NCBI GenBank assembly: GCA_029851415.1
Contig: CM056744.1
Coordinates: forward strand, 13,647,268 to 13,711,267
Reading direction: 5' to 3'
DNA length: 64,000 nucleotides
Source of the DNA: Eretmocerus hayati
Lineage: Eukaryota; Arthropoda; Insecta; Hymenoptera; Aphelinidae
The notes beneath the pieces were generated by a model. The model was given only the letters and a program-made list of their open reading frames with translations, did no database searches and was not told where the DNA came from. Shown here one piece after another: positions 50,703 to 61,569 of this stretch. A program made the translations under genes and the position numbers. Numbering within the stretch: the first letter of the stretch is position 1; each line of letters opens with the position of its first letter.

Positions 50703-51334
50703 TGTAAGACTGGAAGTCTTTCACTCCAGATCTTGAATTACACTCGATTACATCCTGGCTAGGCTACATTGGGCTACATCTTGTCTCACCTGGAGGTGCT
50801 TGCCACTTGTGGATTCAGAATCTGGATGCAAGTGAAAGATTAAGCATTCAAACTGTACAAAAAACACAGGTACCACACGAAGGAGTGTGGGAGCTCAACA
50901 AGTCTACTTTACATCTCTCAAATACAGATTTAAAGAATATTCCAACCACTAAGCATTACAGAAATAGATAAGGGGGTGAGAGCACACACACACAGACACA
51001 CACTCTCTCTCTGGCTTTGACATGTAAAACGAGTCAAACATTCTTTTATCAAGCTTACAAAATCAGAGGAAGAAAATTTTGAACATGAATGAGATCTGCT
51101 ATCAACAACGAATTACAATTACCTTATCGTTCTTTAACATCAGTAGAGGTTAGGTATTGCACAGGGAGTGTAGTAATAAATGTTCACGTCGGAAGATCGA
51201 TGATTAGAAGCCATCCACTTTTTGATAAGTAAACGTTTCTCATATAAAAGAATGAGTATATGGAAGTAGAGTTGTGATGAACACTGTAACTGAAGGACTG
51301 ATGAACGCAGAAGAGAACATGGATATACGCCACT
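50703..51334. other. upstream of TMEM94, no gene seen
   Basis: Likely 5' untranslated or promoter sequence of TMEM94. An ACAC/CTCT microsatellite lies at 50985-51015. No core promoter element could be assigned. Confidence 0.35.
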
Positions 51335-51784
51335 TCACGCTTTTCGTCTCTTCTCCGTATATTCCACTTTTTTGACTAAGTTGTCTATTTTAGTACAGGC
51401 GTCCTCTTTCTCAAGAATTTTAGGAGGAAGACGAAAATGAAATAGCATTGACATGAGCCCGTGGCAAGTCTTCACATTGGTCATATGATTTAAGATATTG
51501 CTAAACGAGATTACGAGACTGTTATCTACTCCACCCACACGATAATTTTTTGTTTACAATGTACGTTATATTCGTTGATACAATATATTTATTGTATACA
51601 GCCAAAACGAGTGATTCGAACGCGATTTTCATCCTATCTTGTCAAAAGACTCTTCTTTTTCTTACACCTACAAAACCACATCAGTTAGTTCTAAATTTCG
51701 CCGGAGAAGAAGAGATACTCACAACGGTATCTTATTCAAAAATTGAAAAAATTGCGAGCTTCTGTACATTTTGTAAGAAAACAT
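51335..51784 (-). CDS. possible two-exon small protein (81 aa), unknown
   Basis: I do not recognise this protein. Exon 1 is 51784-51723 and exon 2 is 51518-51335. The donor reads GTGAGTAT and the acceptor ends ATAACAG; the join keeps frame (two bases plus one) and yields 81 residues ending in EKRRKA. The N terminus (MFSYKMYRSSQFF...) is basic and aromatic with no acidic residue in its first 30, as in some mitochondrial presequences, and the C-terminal third is charged and likely helical. It lies between the divergent TMEM94 and BRAT1 genes. A plus-strand frame (51550-51960) overlaps it; I judge that less likely. The splice model rests only on this sequence. Confidence 0.35.
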
Positions 51785-52548
51785 TTTTGCAAATAAATGA
51801 ATTCGTGCTCCGTGTTTACGTTTCGCGCTTACTAGCAGCCGACAAGGCAGTGCTCTCGATTTTCTCGATCAGCTGCGGCAAAACACAACAAAAGCTCCAT
51901 CTAAACATAACCTTATTATTTTCAGTCTCTTCGAAATCTGCCCTCCATGTGGGTGCGTGATTTGATAACAGAAGTCCGTGACCCTGACGTAATAAGTTGT
52001 ACGTGCCATTTCAACTTTGAAGAGATATCAAACCTTGAAAGAAGTTCGAATTTGTCTTTCACTTCGACAAAAAACAGGCATTGATTTCAAACAGATTTTA
52101 TCGATTCTATACATTCGATTTTCCGTTGTTCCCACTGGGGAAATTCTACTATATACTTGTTAATGAGCTCGAGCTTATCCATGCCGACCACTATTCGTCA
52201 ACACAAGAACGCAATACAATTAGAACCAGCAAACAAAGAATATTGCATCTGTCGTCTGTGGTATGATAATTATTCCATGTTTTTAATGATGATTGTTTGA
52301 CTTTTATAATGTTCTGACATGGCTCCTGCTTTTCCTAATTGTTAACTCGTTAAATCATTGTAACTAAAACTACCTATTATTCATTTAGGCATGGTGAATC
52401 TTTTCGAATTCTGTAATTTTGTTTGGTCCTCTGCGCCCTTATCTTTCAACAATATTTCCTTCAATGATCTATTTTTTTGTTATTTCAGATACGGAACTTT
52501 GTTCCTCAAATTTTGTTCCACTATTTTTTATAACATGCATCAAGTTCT
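51785..52548. promoter_or_regulatory. upstream region of BRAT1
   Basis: Probably contains the BRAT1 promoter and a 5' untranslated intron: a clear polypyrimidine-AG acceptor ends at about 52490, some 60 bases before the ATG. Promoters of the small minus-strand gene may also lie here. No specific binding site could be assigned. Confidence 0.35.
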
Positions 52549-55500
52549 ATGAATAATTCTACCACAATGTCTGAAGAGAATAAAGAGAAGTTGCGGCAAG
52601 TTTTACAATTATTCTTACAACCTGACTTCAATGTAGTCACACCGACTTATTTGGATCTCCTACTGACTCATATCAATGATGAGATAGCAAAAGGTAAAGA
52701 TAAGTAACTTAAATTAATTGTCTAGTCAATCATAATTGTTCTGTCAAATGCTCCCAGGTAATCAAGATGTAACTGATATTGTTCGTGATTGGCTAATCAC
52801 TGCTACAAATTTGTGGAATGAAGACACAAAACCGAGCCCTAATGTGTCTACTTTCACAATCAAATTGCTTGGGTTAATGTCTAAGGATGAATCATCGTTT
52901 ATTGCACTGAATCAGAATTGCACTCACAGTAAAATATGTTCACTGTTTCAATTTCAAAATAATGATACATCTGCATCTATACGGATGGCTTTCACAACGA
53001 TGCTCTTGAATATACTTGAACATCATACTGGGAGAGAATGGATTGCAGAGTCAAGTAAGATTCCATTATTTCATTGCATTGATCAATATTTGATGAAATG
53101 TATACTCTTTTGTAGAAGCATGGAAAGAGGTGCTGAGATTTGCTCAGATTAACCACACAATGTATGTCACACGGGAATGCCACAAATTTTTATCTCGTCT
53201 ACTCATCAAAGAATGTAACAATAGAAAGCTATGTGAAGAAATTATCCTGAGTGTTACAGAACCTTTAATTGAGTTGACTGGAAGTGCTCACATTGATAAC
53301 CATTATGTGACATTAGGTGAGAAAAGTTTCCATGACTATTTCAACCAGGGAACTAATTCTTCTGGTCATATCTATATATCAACTCATATATACAAACTTT
53401 GAGAGATTTGTTGGAAATATTATTATGGTGTCAATTATTATCAAACTGTAGACAGAAATATAACAATAGAGACTCTCTTTTATCCGTCATTTAAAGTTAA
53501 TTGAATTAATTATTTTTAGGGAAATATGTATCTTTTGAACAAAATAATCTTCTACTGGTGACATTGGAGCTGCTGCTGGAGATAATGGACTATGCAATTT
53601 TTCACGATTTGTATAATCCTATCCCCGACATGTTCGAAGAGCTCACTAATCTTGAGAGCCGTGTCAAAGTTGTGTTTGAAGTGAGCATAAGTACGCCTTT
53701 CATGACTGTGGCGTTCAAACTCTACAAATTACTTCTTTATACGAAACTGCGATCTTGCTTACAAACTTCGGATCAAATTGATAAAAAAACCTTTGAGCAA
53801 TTTTGTCTGGGTTTGTGCTACACTTCAACATTGCTTCTATCTAAAAAGTATATACTCGATTTGGTGATATCAAAGAAAATCGGAATCATCTACTGGAAGA
53901 AGCTGAGTAAGTTGAAAAATCTTGAATCACCAGAGCCTTTCAAGTTTGAAACTCAGGCTATCGCACTTATGGTGAGTTCTCATAGAATTGTCATAAGAAT
54001 AATTGCATTGTCATTCTTAATTGATAATTCATTCTCAATTTTAGACTTTGCCATTGTCTGTTTCTCTCACACCAAAGTACAAAAAAGACCACTTTTTATT
54101 TGAGCAATTCCTTGAAAAGATATTTGAAGTCACTTGCACATCTGTACAGAGGTTGGCTTACAGTATAAGGGATGTCATTATGAAGAATGATTTTCCAATG
54201 GAAAGCATATGCAAATCCACAGTCGATCATTTAATCGACATCGTTGACGTTATTGATCGGGTGAGTTCTTATACAGATTTTCCTCTGCAGCAAAACAAGA
54301 CGGTGTTAATTCTCCAAATCATGGAAAATTCACAAGAATATTACAGTTTAGTGTCTTTTTCACCTTGTGCGACCATTAGCAATGGATCATAATGTGACAG
54401 TCCATAAAAAAGTTGATGAGTTGATCAAAGTGAAGCTCAATTAGACCTGAATTGTCTTTATTCAATCAAGTTATATTTCAAGTCAAATACTCATTACCAG
54501 TTGTTCCTCGTTTATAATTCTACTAACACCTCTCAAATACTTATATTAAGAATTGAATTTCCGACCAAAACTCATGGATGAAGGAACATGAGACACCTGA
54601 AAGGAACTCAATATAGTCTCACGAGTCTTTATTCTCATTCCAGGTCAGGTATATCAATATATCATAAGTTTAGAGAAGTATCATCTGAATTTAGAACTAT
54701 GCACTGATTGAGCGAATTAAATTTTTAAACACGCGTTCTGTATCACCTCTATTCTGAAATACATCCAACATCAAACTAACAGCGAATATCCTCGCATAAA
54801 GCTCAATACTAAATTCTGTTTCCTCCTTGTGTGGAGCAGGAGACAGCGGTAATTGCCTTCCAGATGATTAGTCATCAACTCAAGAATTTTGTCACCGCGA
54901 GCAGCGAAACTACGGAAATTTCAAACGGCAGTAACTCAACCCATACTAGCAATAACAATCACAGCAAAACCAAACCATTCAAGTCGTACTTCGATGGGGA
55001 TCCCATAAATGACCAGCGCATGCTTCTAGCGTCGCTACTCAATGGTCTCAATGTTTTCACTGAAAAATTCAAGCTCAAATGGCAAGAGTGCGTCGAGACG
55101 ATTTGCATGCTTTCTATTGCCGAGGATATCCTCAATCATCCCGGAGTCGATCCCCAGGTAATGTATCTGTTTTTCTCAGAGATAGCTTGATCGACAAGAT
55201 ATTTCATCTGAAAAAAATGTCACCCCTTCATTAACTGATATTTCCCACAGATTTGTACTCTCGCCCTGAAAACGTGCAAGTTAGCAATTCAAAATTTTAT
55301 GCCACCAAGTCTCGCTCTGCTAGTTGAATTTGACGAGCACACGAGAGACATCGGCGTCACATTATTCAAGAGGATGCATGATCCGAATTGGGAAGTGCAA
55401 GACAGTGTTCTGGAGGTGCTCAACACAATAGTTTGCCTATCAGAAAACAGTAAGTTATTCTCCAAATTTGTTACAGTAATAAAAGGATGCATGAGTATTG

Positions 55501-57472
55501 ATCATTTTCTACTCACTCATAAATTAGTGATCCTGTCAACTCATTTCTGGAACTTTTTAATTGCGATACTAATTCACCAATTTTCTCCAACTCCAGAGTA
55601 TCCCCCATACCAGAGTTTCTTGTTAGAGAGCGAATTCCTGGACATTTCAATTGAACTAGTCAAGGGTGAAAGCGAGAGCTACGTAAGGGCATCGGCTTTG
55701 AAATTCATATCCACAGCAGTGCGGATAAACAAACTGTGGGAAAAGAAACTCAGTCAAATGAATTTATTGGTGACATTTTGTACTTTTGATTTTTATTTAC
55801 TTGGGATTGAATAGATTTTGTTGACCAAGACATGATTCTAGGACATTGCAATCAAACTCGTGTATGGTGAAAGCGAAGCCATTGTGAGACGAGAAGCCGT
55901 TGCACTTATTAAAGAGCTTTATATATACAGAATGTGGCCGTAAGTATTGCAATTACTTATCTAGGACTCGCAACTGATACACTTCATTACTGCAGCTCAA
56001 ATAAGTACATGATCTATTGCCATTGAATATATTCACACGCTGTAGAAAGCACTCTTACAACTGCTTTAAGTCGCAATTTCCTGTAAACTACTTCGCATTT
56101 CGTGACGTACTTATATGTTGTTTCATTTGATTGTCAATCGTTTCATCACCACATCTTAGCAGAATGGTAATAGAATCGCTCATTGCAGAAAATCTTCGAT
56201 GAGCACAATGAGCCAAGCGATGACGGTGGCCGCAGTGCTCGATCTTCACTGGGAAGTTAAAATCAACGCTCTTGAATTTTGGAGGCACTTCATAATTTCC
56301 CATTTAACGGACCAGGGAATGTTGGACGGACACTTTCCCAACGTCACATTTTCTAAGGAACATAGAAAAATTGTCTCTCTGGATGAGAACGAGATCAAAC
56401 AGAGGCTTAACAAAGCCCTGGATGAGCTGTCCAGACAACGTTGTCTTGGGGTACGATCATTTTTCCTTCAAAAAACATCTTCATAGATTTCTTCGTGAAA
56501 AATTAATGATGTTTAATCGCTTATGAGCAGTACAAAGAAAGTGTTTCCACCGTTTATCAGAAACTTGTAATGATCACGTCTAAATTATGTCACGCATAAC
56601 ATGCAGATAAAGGAATCAACCCTCATCCATCATAGATCAGATACGGATTTGCCACATTGAATTTGCTTCGATTAAGACTTGTTAGAGTGATTTGAGAGTA
56701 CACTTCAATAGTGTATTGAACGCTATTATATCAAGAAATCTTAGGACAATAGTATCATTACGATCTCACGAATAAAATCATTAATGAAATCATTCATTGG
56801 GAGATGTTCACTCAAAATTCAAATGACGTATCTAAATACTTGACGTTGGATGGTGTATTTTACAATTTGTAAAAATATATGATTCATAAATCAGAAGAAT
56901 TTTGATGCTATCAGAGTTCATGTTAGTATATTGAATATGTGCAGGTACTTCTGGTAACCCTAAAGGACGAGAGCGACCTCGAGGTATCTCGCGTTTCGGC
57001 CAACATAATCCGGGAGCTTCGACGCGTTCTACTTGATTACAAAGTGAACGAACCAATGCCGGAACCTCGATCACCTGGAGATAGCGCAATAATGGATTGC
57101 AGTTACGTAAGGCGGAATCCGAATCCTACAACAAGCGATGAAGCTATGGAAGACCCACCATCAAATTCGTCGAATGAGGTAATCGAGCGTATCGTTGACG
57201 AGAGTGATGCCAATTTACTCGCCTCGATATATCGTGAAAGCATGAAAATGCATGGTGACGATGCCGAACGAAGTCGGCGTGAGGTTCTGGACTACGTTGC
57301 AACTGTTACCAGGTCGGATTTTCTCGTACAGATGCTCAACTTTGACCTCGACGCTTACGTGCAGCAAAGGAGTGATTGGCTCAAGAATTATACTTGTAGT
57401 TTCGATTCGGTACTCGAGGATATTATCCTTGTCAGCCAGAAAAGCGATGTTAATTGTATGGACTGCTATTGA
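52549..57472 (+). CDS. BRAT1: BRAT1 (BRCA1-associated ATM activator 1), 11 exons, 970 aa
   Basis: BRAT1 is a HEAT-repeat protein linked to ATM/DNA-damage signalling and, in more recent work, to INTS11, the Integrator endonuclease. Exons: 52549-52693, 52758-53054, 53116-53316, 53520-53971, 54045-54260, 54840-55157, 55251-55449, 55597-55769, 55842-55937, 56163-56450, 56945-57472. All joins are GT-AG and in frame; human BRAT1 is 821 residues, so this one is longer. The start is the first ATG after an in-frame TAA at 52531. The best-conserved part is HEAT-like: DPNWEVQDSVLEVL, GESESYVRASALKF and LDLHWEVKINALEFW, which parallel the vertebrate repeats in order. The protein ends in Asp-Cys-Tyr, as in vertebrates, a tail implicated in INTS11 binding. 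The region between about residues 460 and 510 is Ser/Asn-rich and variable. Exon 10 has a tandem TAGCAG acceptor (56157-56162). Similarity is moderate in the N-terminal half. Confidence 0.88.
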
Positions 57473-60028
57473 ATGATTGCAATTTAGCACTTGCGGATAG
57501 GTTTTTCATCGATTTATTGCCTTACCGGAATCTGTAACTTTTGTCCTACTTAGAGATGATTTTGATTAAGAGGTAGGAAAAATGGAAGAGAAACTATAAG
57601 AATGTATGTGTGTGTGAGAGAGAGTGTGCATTCACGGTGGTCGGCTTTTTAGGAAAAGTTGCGTATTCCTTTACCTTTTCAGGCACCCACTAACGAGCTC
57701 TTGAATCGTCACTAGATTCAAGTGTTCGAGGATACTGAGGATTTCTAATTCCTCAAGCTTTCTCACATTGATACACGACTTTCTGGTTAATTTAAATGCT
57801 AGACTCATAGTGGTCACCCCTTTTGATGTAAAATTGTTCCCCAAAATATTCCTTACACAGCTGATTCAAAAAGCAAGGCGGGAGTTGAAGTTGTATCTGA
57901 AACAGAGCAAAAAAATCATTAAAATGCCATATTTTATTGAAGAATCGGTTTTTTGTAGTGATACAAGCGGTTATCCATGTATACCGTTCAATCTGTTGCA
58001 TGTTTTGTTATTTATGAAAAAATGTATGAAGAAGGACTCTCATGTGCATAATCCTTATATTGCACAACAAAACTTGCTTTCAGCTATGACGAGATCACGG
58101 GGTTGACCACTGCAATCTAAGTGACCTTCAATGCTGTCCACCAACCTAATATAGAGAACATGATTTTTGATGGTACTTTTTTGGGTTCCTTTGATGAACA
58201 TTAGAAATTTTTTGATCGTTTTCCAATATTTGGTGATTATTGTTCTCTGATTCGTCAAAAAAATCTGAAAATATTCCCACAAATCATTATTGATACGAGG
58301 GATCAATCAACCCCCAGATCGAGGCCAAATATCTAATTGTGTGGGAGAAAAAGAAAGGAAATCAAAAAATTTGAAAATTCATCTCGAAGTATATATGTAT
58401 ATGTGTGTGTGGCGTTTAGTGGATCTCAAAAATTCGGGCTCCGAATCCACCTATTTTTTTCAGTAGCTTGGGATCCAACATCAAATAACATGTTTTAAAA
58501 GAATTGTAGATAACGTGAATGGTCGAACTGTAATTTTCAATCTCAATGGACGAATTGAAGATCTCTATAGGTCTCATTATGTGCATATGTTGAATTGATG
58601 GGTTTCAGTTCATCGTTAAGCTTTCCTTTAATACCCCAAATAGTTTTTCGTTCCGCACAATTTCGCGATCAAATTTAATAATGAAAATCCAACAAAAATA
58701 ACATTTTTAAAAGGGGTGAGATTTTGTACATACTCTGATAGCAAAATTTTGTTGTCTGCATTTTCAAGACAAACAAGATTTTCTAGACGGGATGAATTTA
58801 GAATTTTTATGGAAATTGAGCTGATAAACATGTCGTTACTGAACCCTCATGTGCAAACAGGATCATTCCAGACTGTTACACTTTTAGATAAATGCTTCTG
58901 TAAATCTAAAGGTTGAAATATCCTTATTTTCATGGTCACGAGATTGCTGGATGTTATTTTAAAATAATAATAAAATTAACGATAGTTTGGTGTACACTGT
59001 TATGGCTCATACACTACTATGGCTCGATAGAATTTTCGTTATCCAAAAATGCAAAAGATCTTCGCATTACATTCCATTCAAATTCCCGTATTCTATTTCG
59101 ATGAGCGTAAGTTTTGAAGCTTCTGACTGAATTTTACGATTCGTTAATTTCACTTTCAAAGCACGAAGCGTCTCAATTTGAGCCATACAAGCCAAGGTTT
59201 TTCCACGAGATTCTCAAGTAATACCGCACGCGTCATCTCCAAATTACATGAAATTGTTAAAACAACGAAAATTTCTAATCACTTGTAAGGGAATTTTTTC
59301 CAACTTCGGTTTGCTTCTTCGTGAAAAAATTGAGATTATTCAAGGTAACCAAGGTACCCCAAGCGATATTTAAATGATCTAACTTGCCTTCTGGTGAACA
59401 GGATGCTGAAAACCAGATAATTTTTACGAGTCACAGAGTCGCTGAGATAGCTACTTCGTAAATATTTCATACTGGTTGGAATTCAGAAAAAACTATAGTT
59501 ACTTTCAGATGTAAATTTGTATGTACTGAGATTTTTTGATCACTAATTTCACAATGAGTTTCCAATTACAATCAAGTTTTATTGTGTGAAATCTTGCCAT
59601 AATAAGAACAAATATCGTCAGTGAAATTTATATGGGACTCAACATCTTTATGAGTAAACAATATTACACAAAGTATGTATGCATTCAACTGTGTTCAACA
59701 CATGAGTCTATAGTTGAGGAACAAATAATGAAGTTTGTATGGATTTTTAATGCACGTTTCGTTTCATAATCCACAAAGATCTATTTCATTTTTCAGACTA
59801 TTAAACAAATATCAAAATATACATAAGCATTTACAAACCTCTAAACACTAGTATTAATAGAAAATTAGGAATACTAATCAACTGAAATAGTTCATACATA
59901 GAAGAGTAACAAAAAAATTCTCATAGTTCTATCTCTAAACAAAATCATGATTTCTTTGACTGGCTTTTCAGTATAACTTCGTAAATATCTTGTCATGGGA
60001 AGTTCAATATTGGTGGCTTGCTCCATAC
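57473..60028. other. convergent region between BRAT1 and the zinc-finger gene
   Basis: Holds the 3' untranslated regions of both genes and otherwise AT-rich sequence. A GT/GAGA-type microsatellite lies at 57605-57630. The frame at 57768-58106 (112 codons) and those at 58716-59104 show no domain and fit untranslated or intergenic DNA. Confidence 0.4.
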
Positions 60029-61569
60029 TCATGAGCAATGCTTTCGCTTCCCAACTTTCTTCAAAGCAGAAATTCTTTTACTTTCTTCCAGGTCACTGCA
60101 CAGTTCATTGGCACTTTTCACAAAGTCTTCCATACTGATTTCTCTTCTTCGTCTGAGCTCCTTCTCAATAGTGCTTGGAGCACCATTAGTAGTAAACCCC
60201 ACTGGAATTTTTTCTGAAGACTCGTTAGAGCTACCCATTATTTCTTCTGTTTTTATTAGTGATAGAGCACTCTCTGAATTATTTAATCTAAGAACATCTT
60301 CCACCTTGACAATTGGTTTCCTTGTGCCCAAACTATTCAAAGTGTCAATAAGCTTTGAATTTATCGGAAATGGAAGATTACTAGTTGTGGTTGAACTTTT
60401 AATTGCATCTGCTGTTTTTTCAGATGGTAAAGCTAGTTTAGGTCTCTTGAAATTTCCCTCCACTTTTACGTCTGGTAAGCTGCAGTCAATTGGAGTCTCT
60501 AAAGTCTCCAAACTACCCTTTTGATCGTCTCTCACTTTTAGTATGCTACTTGAAAGGTAGTAGAACTGTGATGGCTTTTTCGAAAAGCTGCTCCAGATTG
60601 GGTGTTGGGTATTTTCCTTCTCTTGCTTTGATGGTGGACCCACTATCTTTACAAGGCCTTTCCAACCTATCACAGATAATGACAACTCTTCTGTAGAGTG
60701 CTGGTAGGTTTGGTGCCAATGGAGTTCACTTAAGGAAATTTTATTTACTCGACAGACGACGCACTGGTACCTTGTTTCACTCAGCGCTTTCGACTTAGGT
60801 GGTGGGCTTGAAATAGGTATACTTGCCTGTAAACATTGATAAGATTATGGTGAGTACTAGGTGCATGAGTGCGAGGACATTGTCACACCAAGATTTGACC
60901 AAATGAAACTTATCTTTCAATGGTCAGTATACAATCAAAGGAGGATTAGTGCTTGCAAAAAGAGTCATTTACATGAGTTGTTGAAATGCCAGATAAAAAT
61001 TGAGAATGAAGATAAGATTGTGCATAACTGGGAAAAACAAATGATGGTTCACATGTGGTGATTCAAAAGAAATTTTCAAGTGAACTACGGACTATCAGCG
61101 AATCTTGTCTCGCCAACAAAATGTGTTAAGGTAGTGAGCAAGTAATAACAAAAGAAACTATTCATGCTACAGACATGTTTACTGTTTAGTGAAGAATTGT
61201 AAGGTTATTGCATAAGCATGACAGAATTTTGTAGGTGAGACCCTCAACCTCAAAGTATCTCGTTCTATAAAGAGATTATGAAAGCAGACAAATTATGATC
61301 ACGTAAATCAGGATCAAACTCGAAATATCGCGCGGTTGTGACAGCTCAGGTATTTGTGACATTTGCAGAAAAGTATTGCAGTACATACTTGGTCTATTTC
61401 CTATACGGACTCGTCAAAACAAACAGAACAAAAGATGCTTTATGCCGGGCCGGCCGGCTTATGCTCTATAATAATAGATAGCTATACTGTTGTGGCCAAT
61501 AAAAACATATGAACATACCGTTTTCAAATCGAGTATTGGATCGGCGTTCTTTTGATTGTCGGCGAGCAT
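60029..61569 (-). CDS. C2H2 zinc-finger protein with SUMO-consensus motifs, 2 exons, 282 aa
   Basis: I cannot name the orthologue. Exon 1 is 61569-61519 (17 codons, MLADNQKNADPILDLKT) and exon 2 is 60826-60029; donor and acceptor are GT-AG, phase 0. Residues 37-60 form one well-spaced C2H2 finger: Cys39, Cys42, His55, His60 (C-x2-C-x12-H-x4-H). The rest is hydrophilic and Ser/Thr-rich. Three psi-K-x-E SUMO-type sites are visible, VKVE in DVKVEG, VKVE in IVKVED and IKTE in LIKTEE. The C terminus is Lys/Arg-rich (KKVGKRKHCS), a likely nuclear signal, and a charged helix (ELRRRREISMEDF...) precedes it. A nuclear regulatory role is inferred from this. A plus-strand frame over 60018-60524 is the antisense shadow. 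Confidence 0.75.

Noticed and set aside
51550..51960. 136-codon plus-strand frame upstream of BRAT1
   Set aside because: No recognisable domain, no splice or poly(A) context, and it overlaps a more plausible minus-strand exon pair.
57768..58106. 112-codon frame downstream of BRAT1
   Set aside because: No domain, AT-rich composition and a position expected for 3' untranslated sequence.
60018..60524. 168-codon plus-strand frame
   Set aside because: Antisense of the zinc-finger exon; the minus strand has an upstream exon, a C2H2 finger and in-frame splicing.
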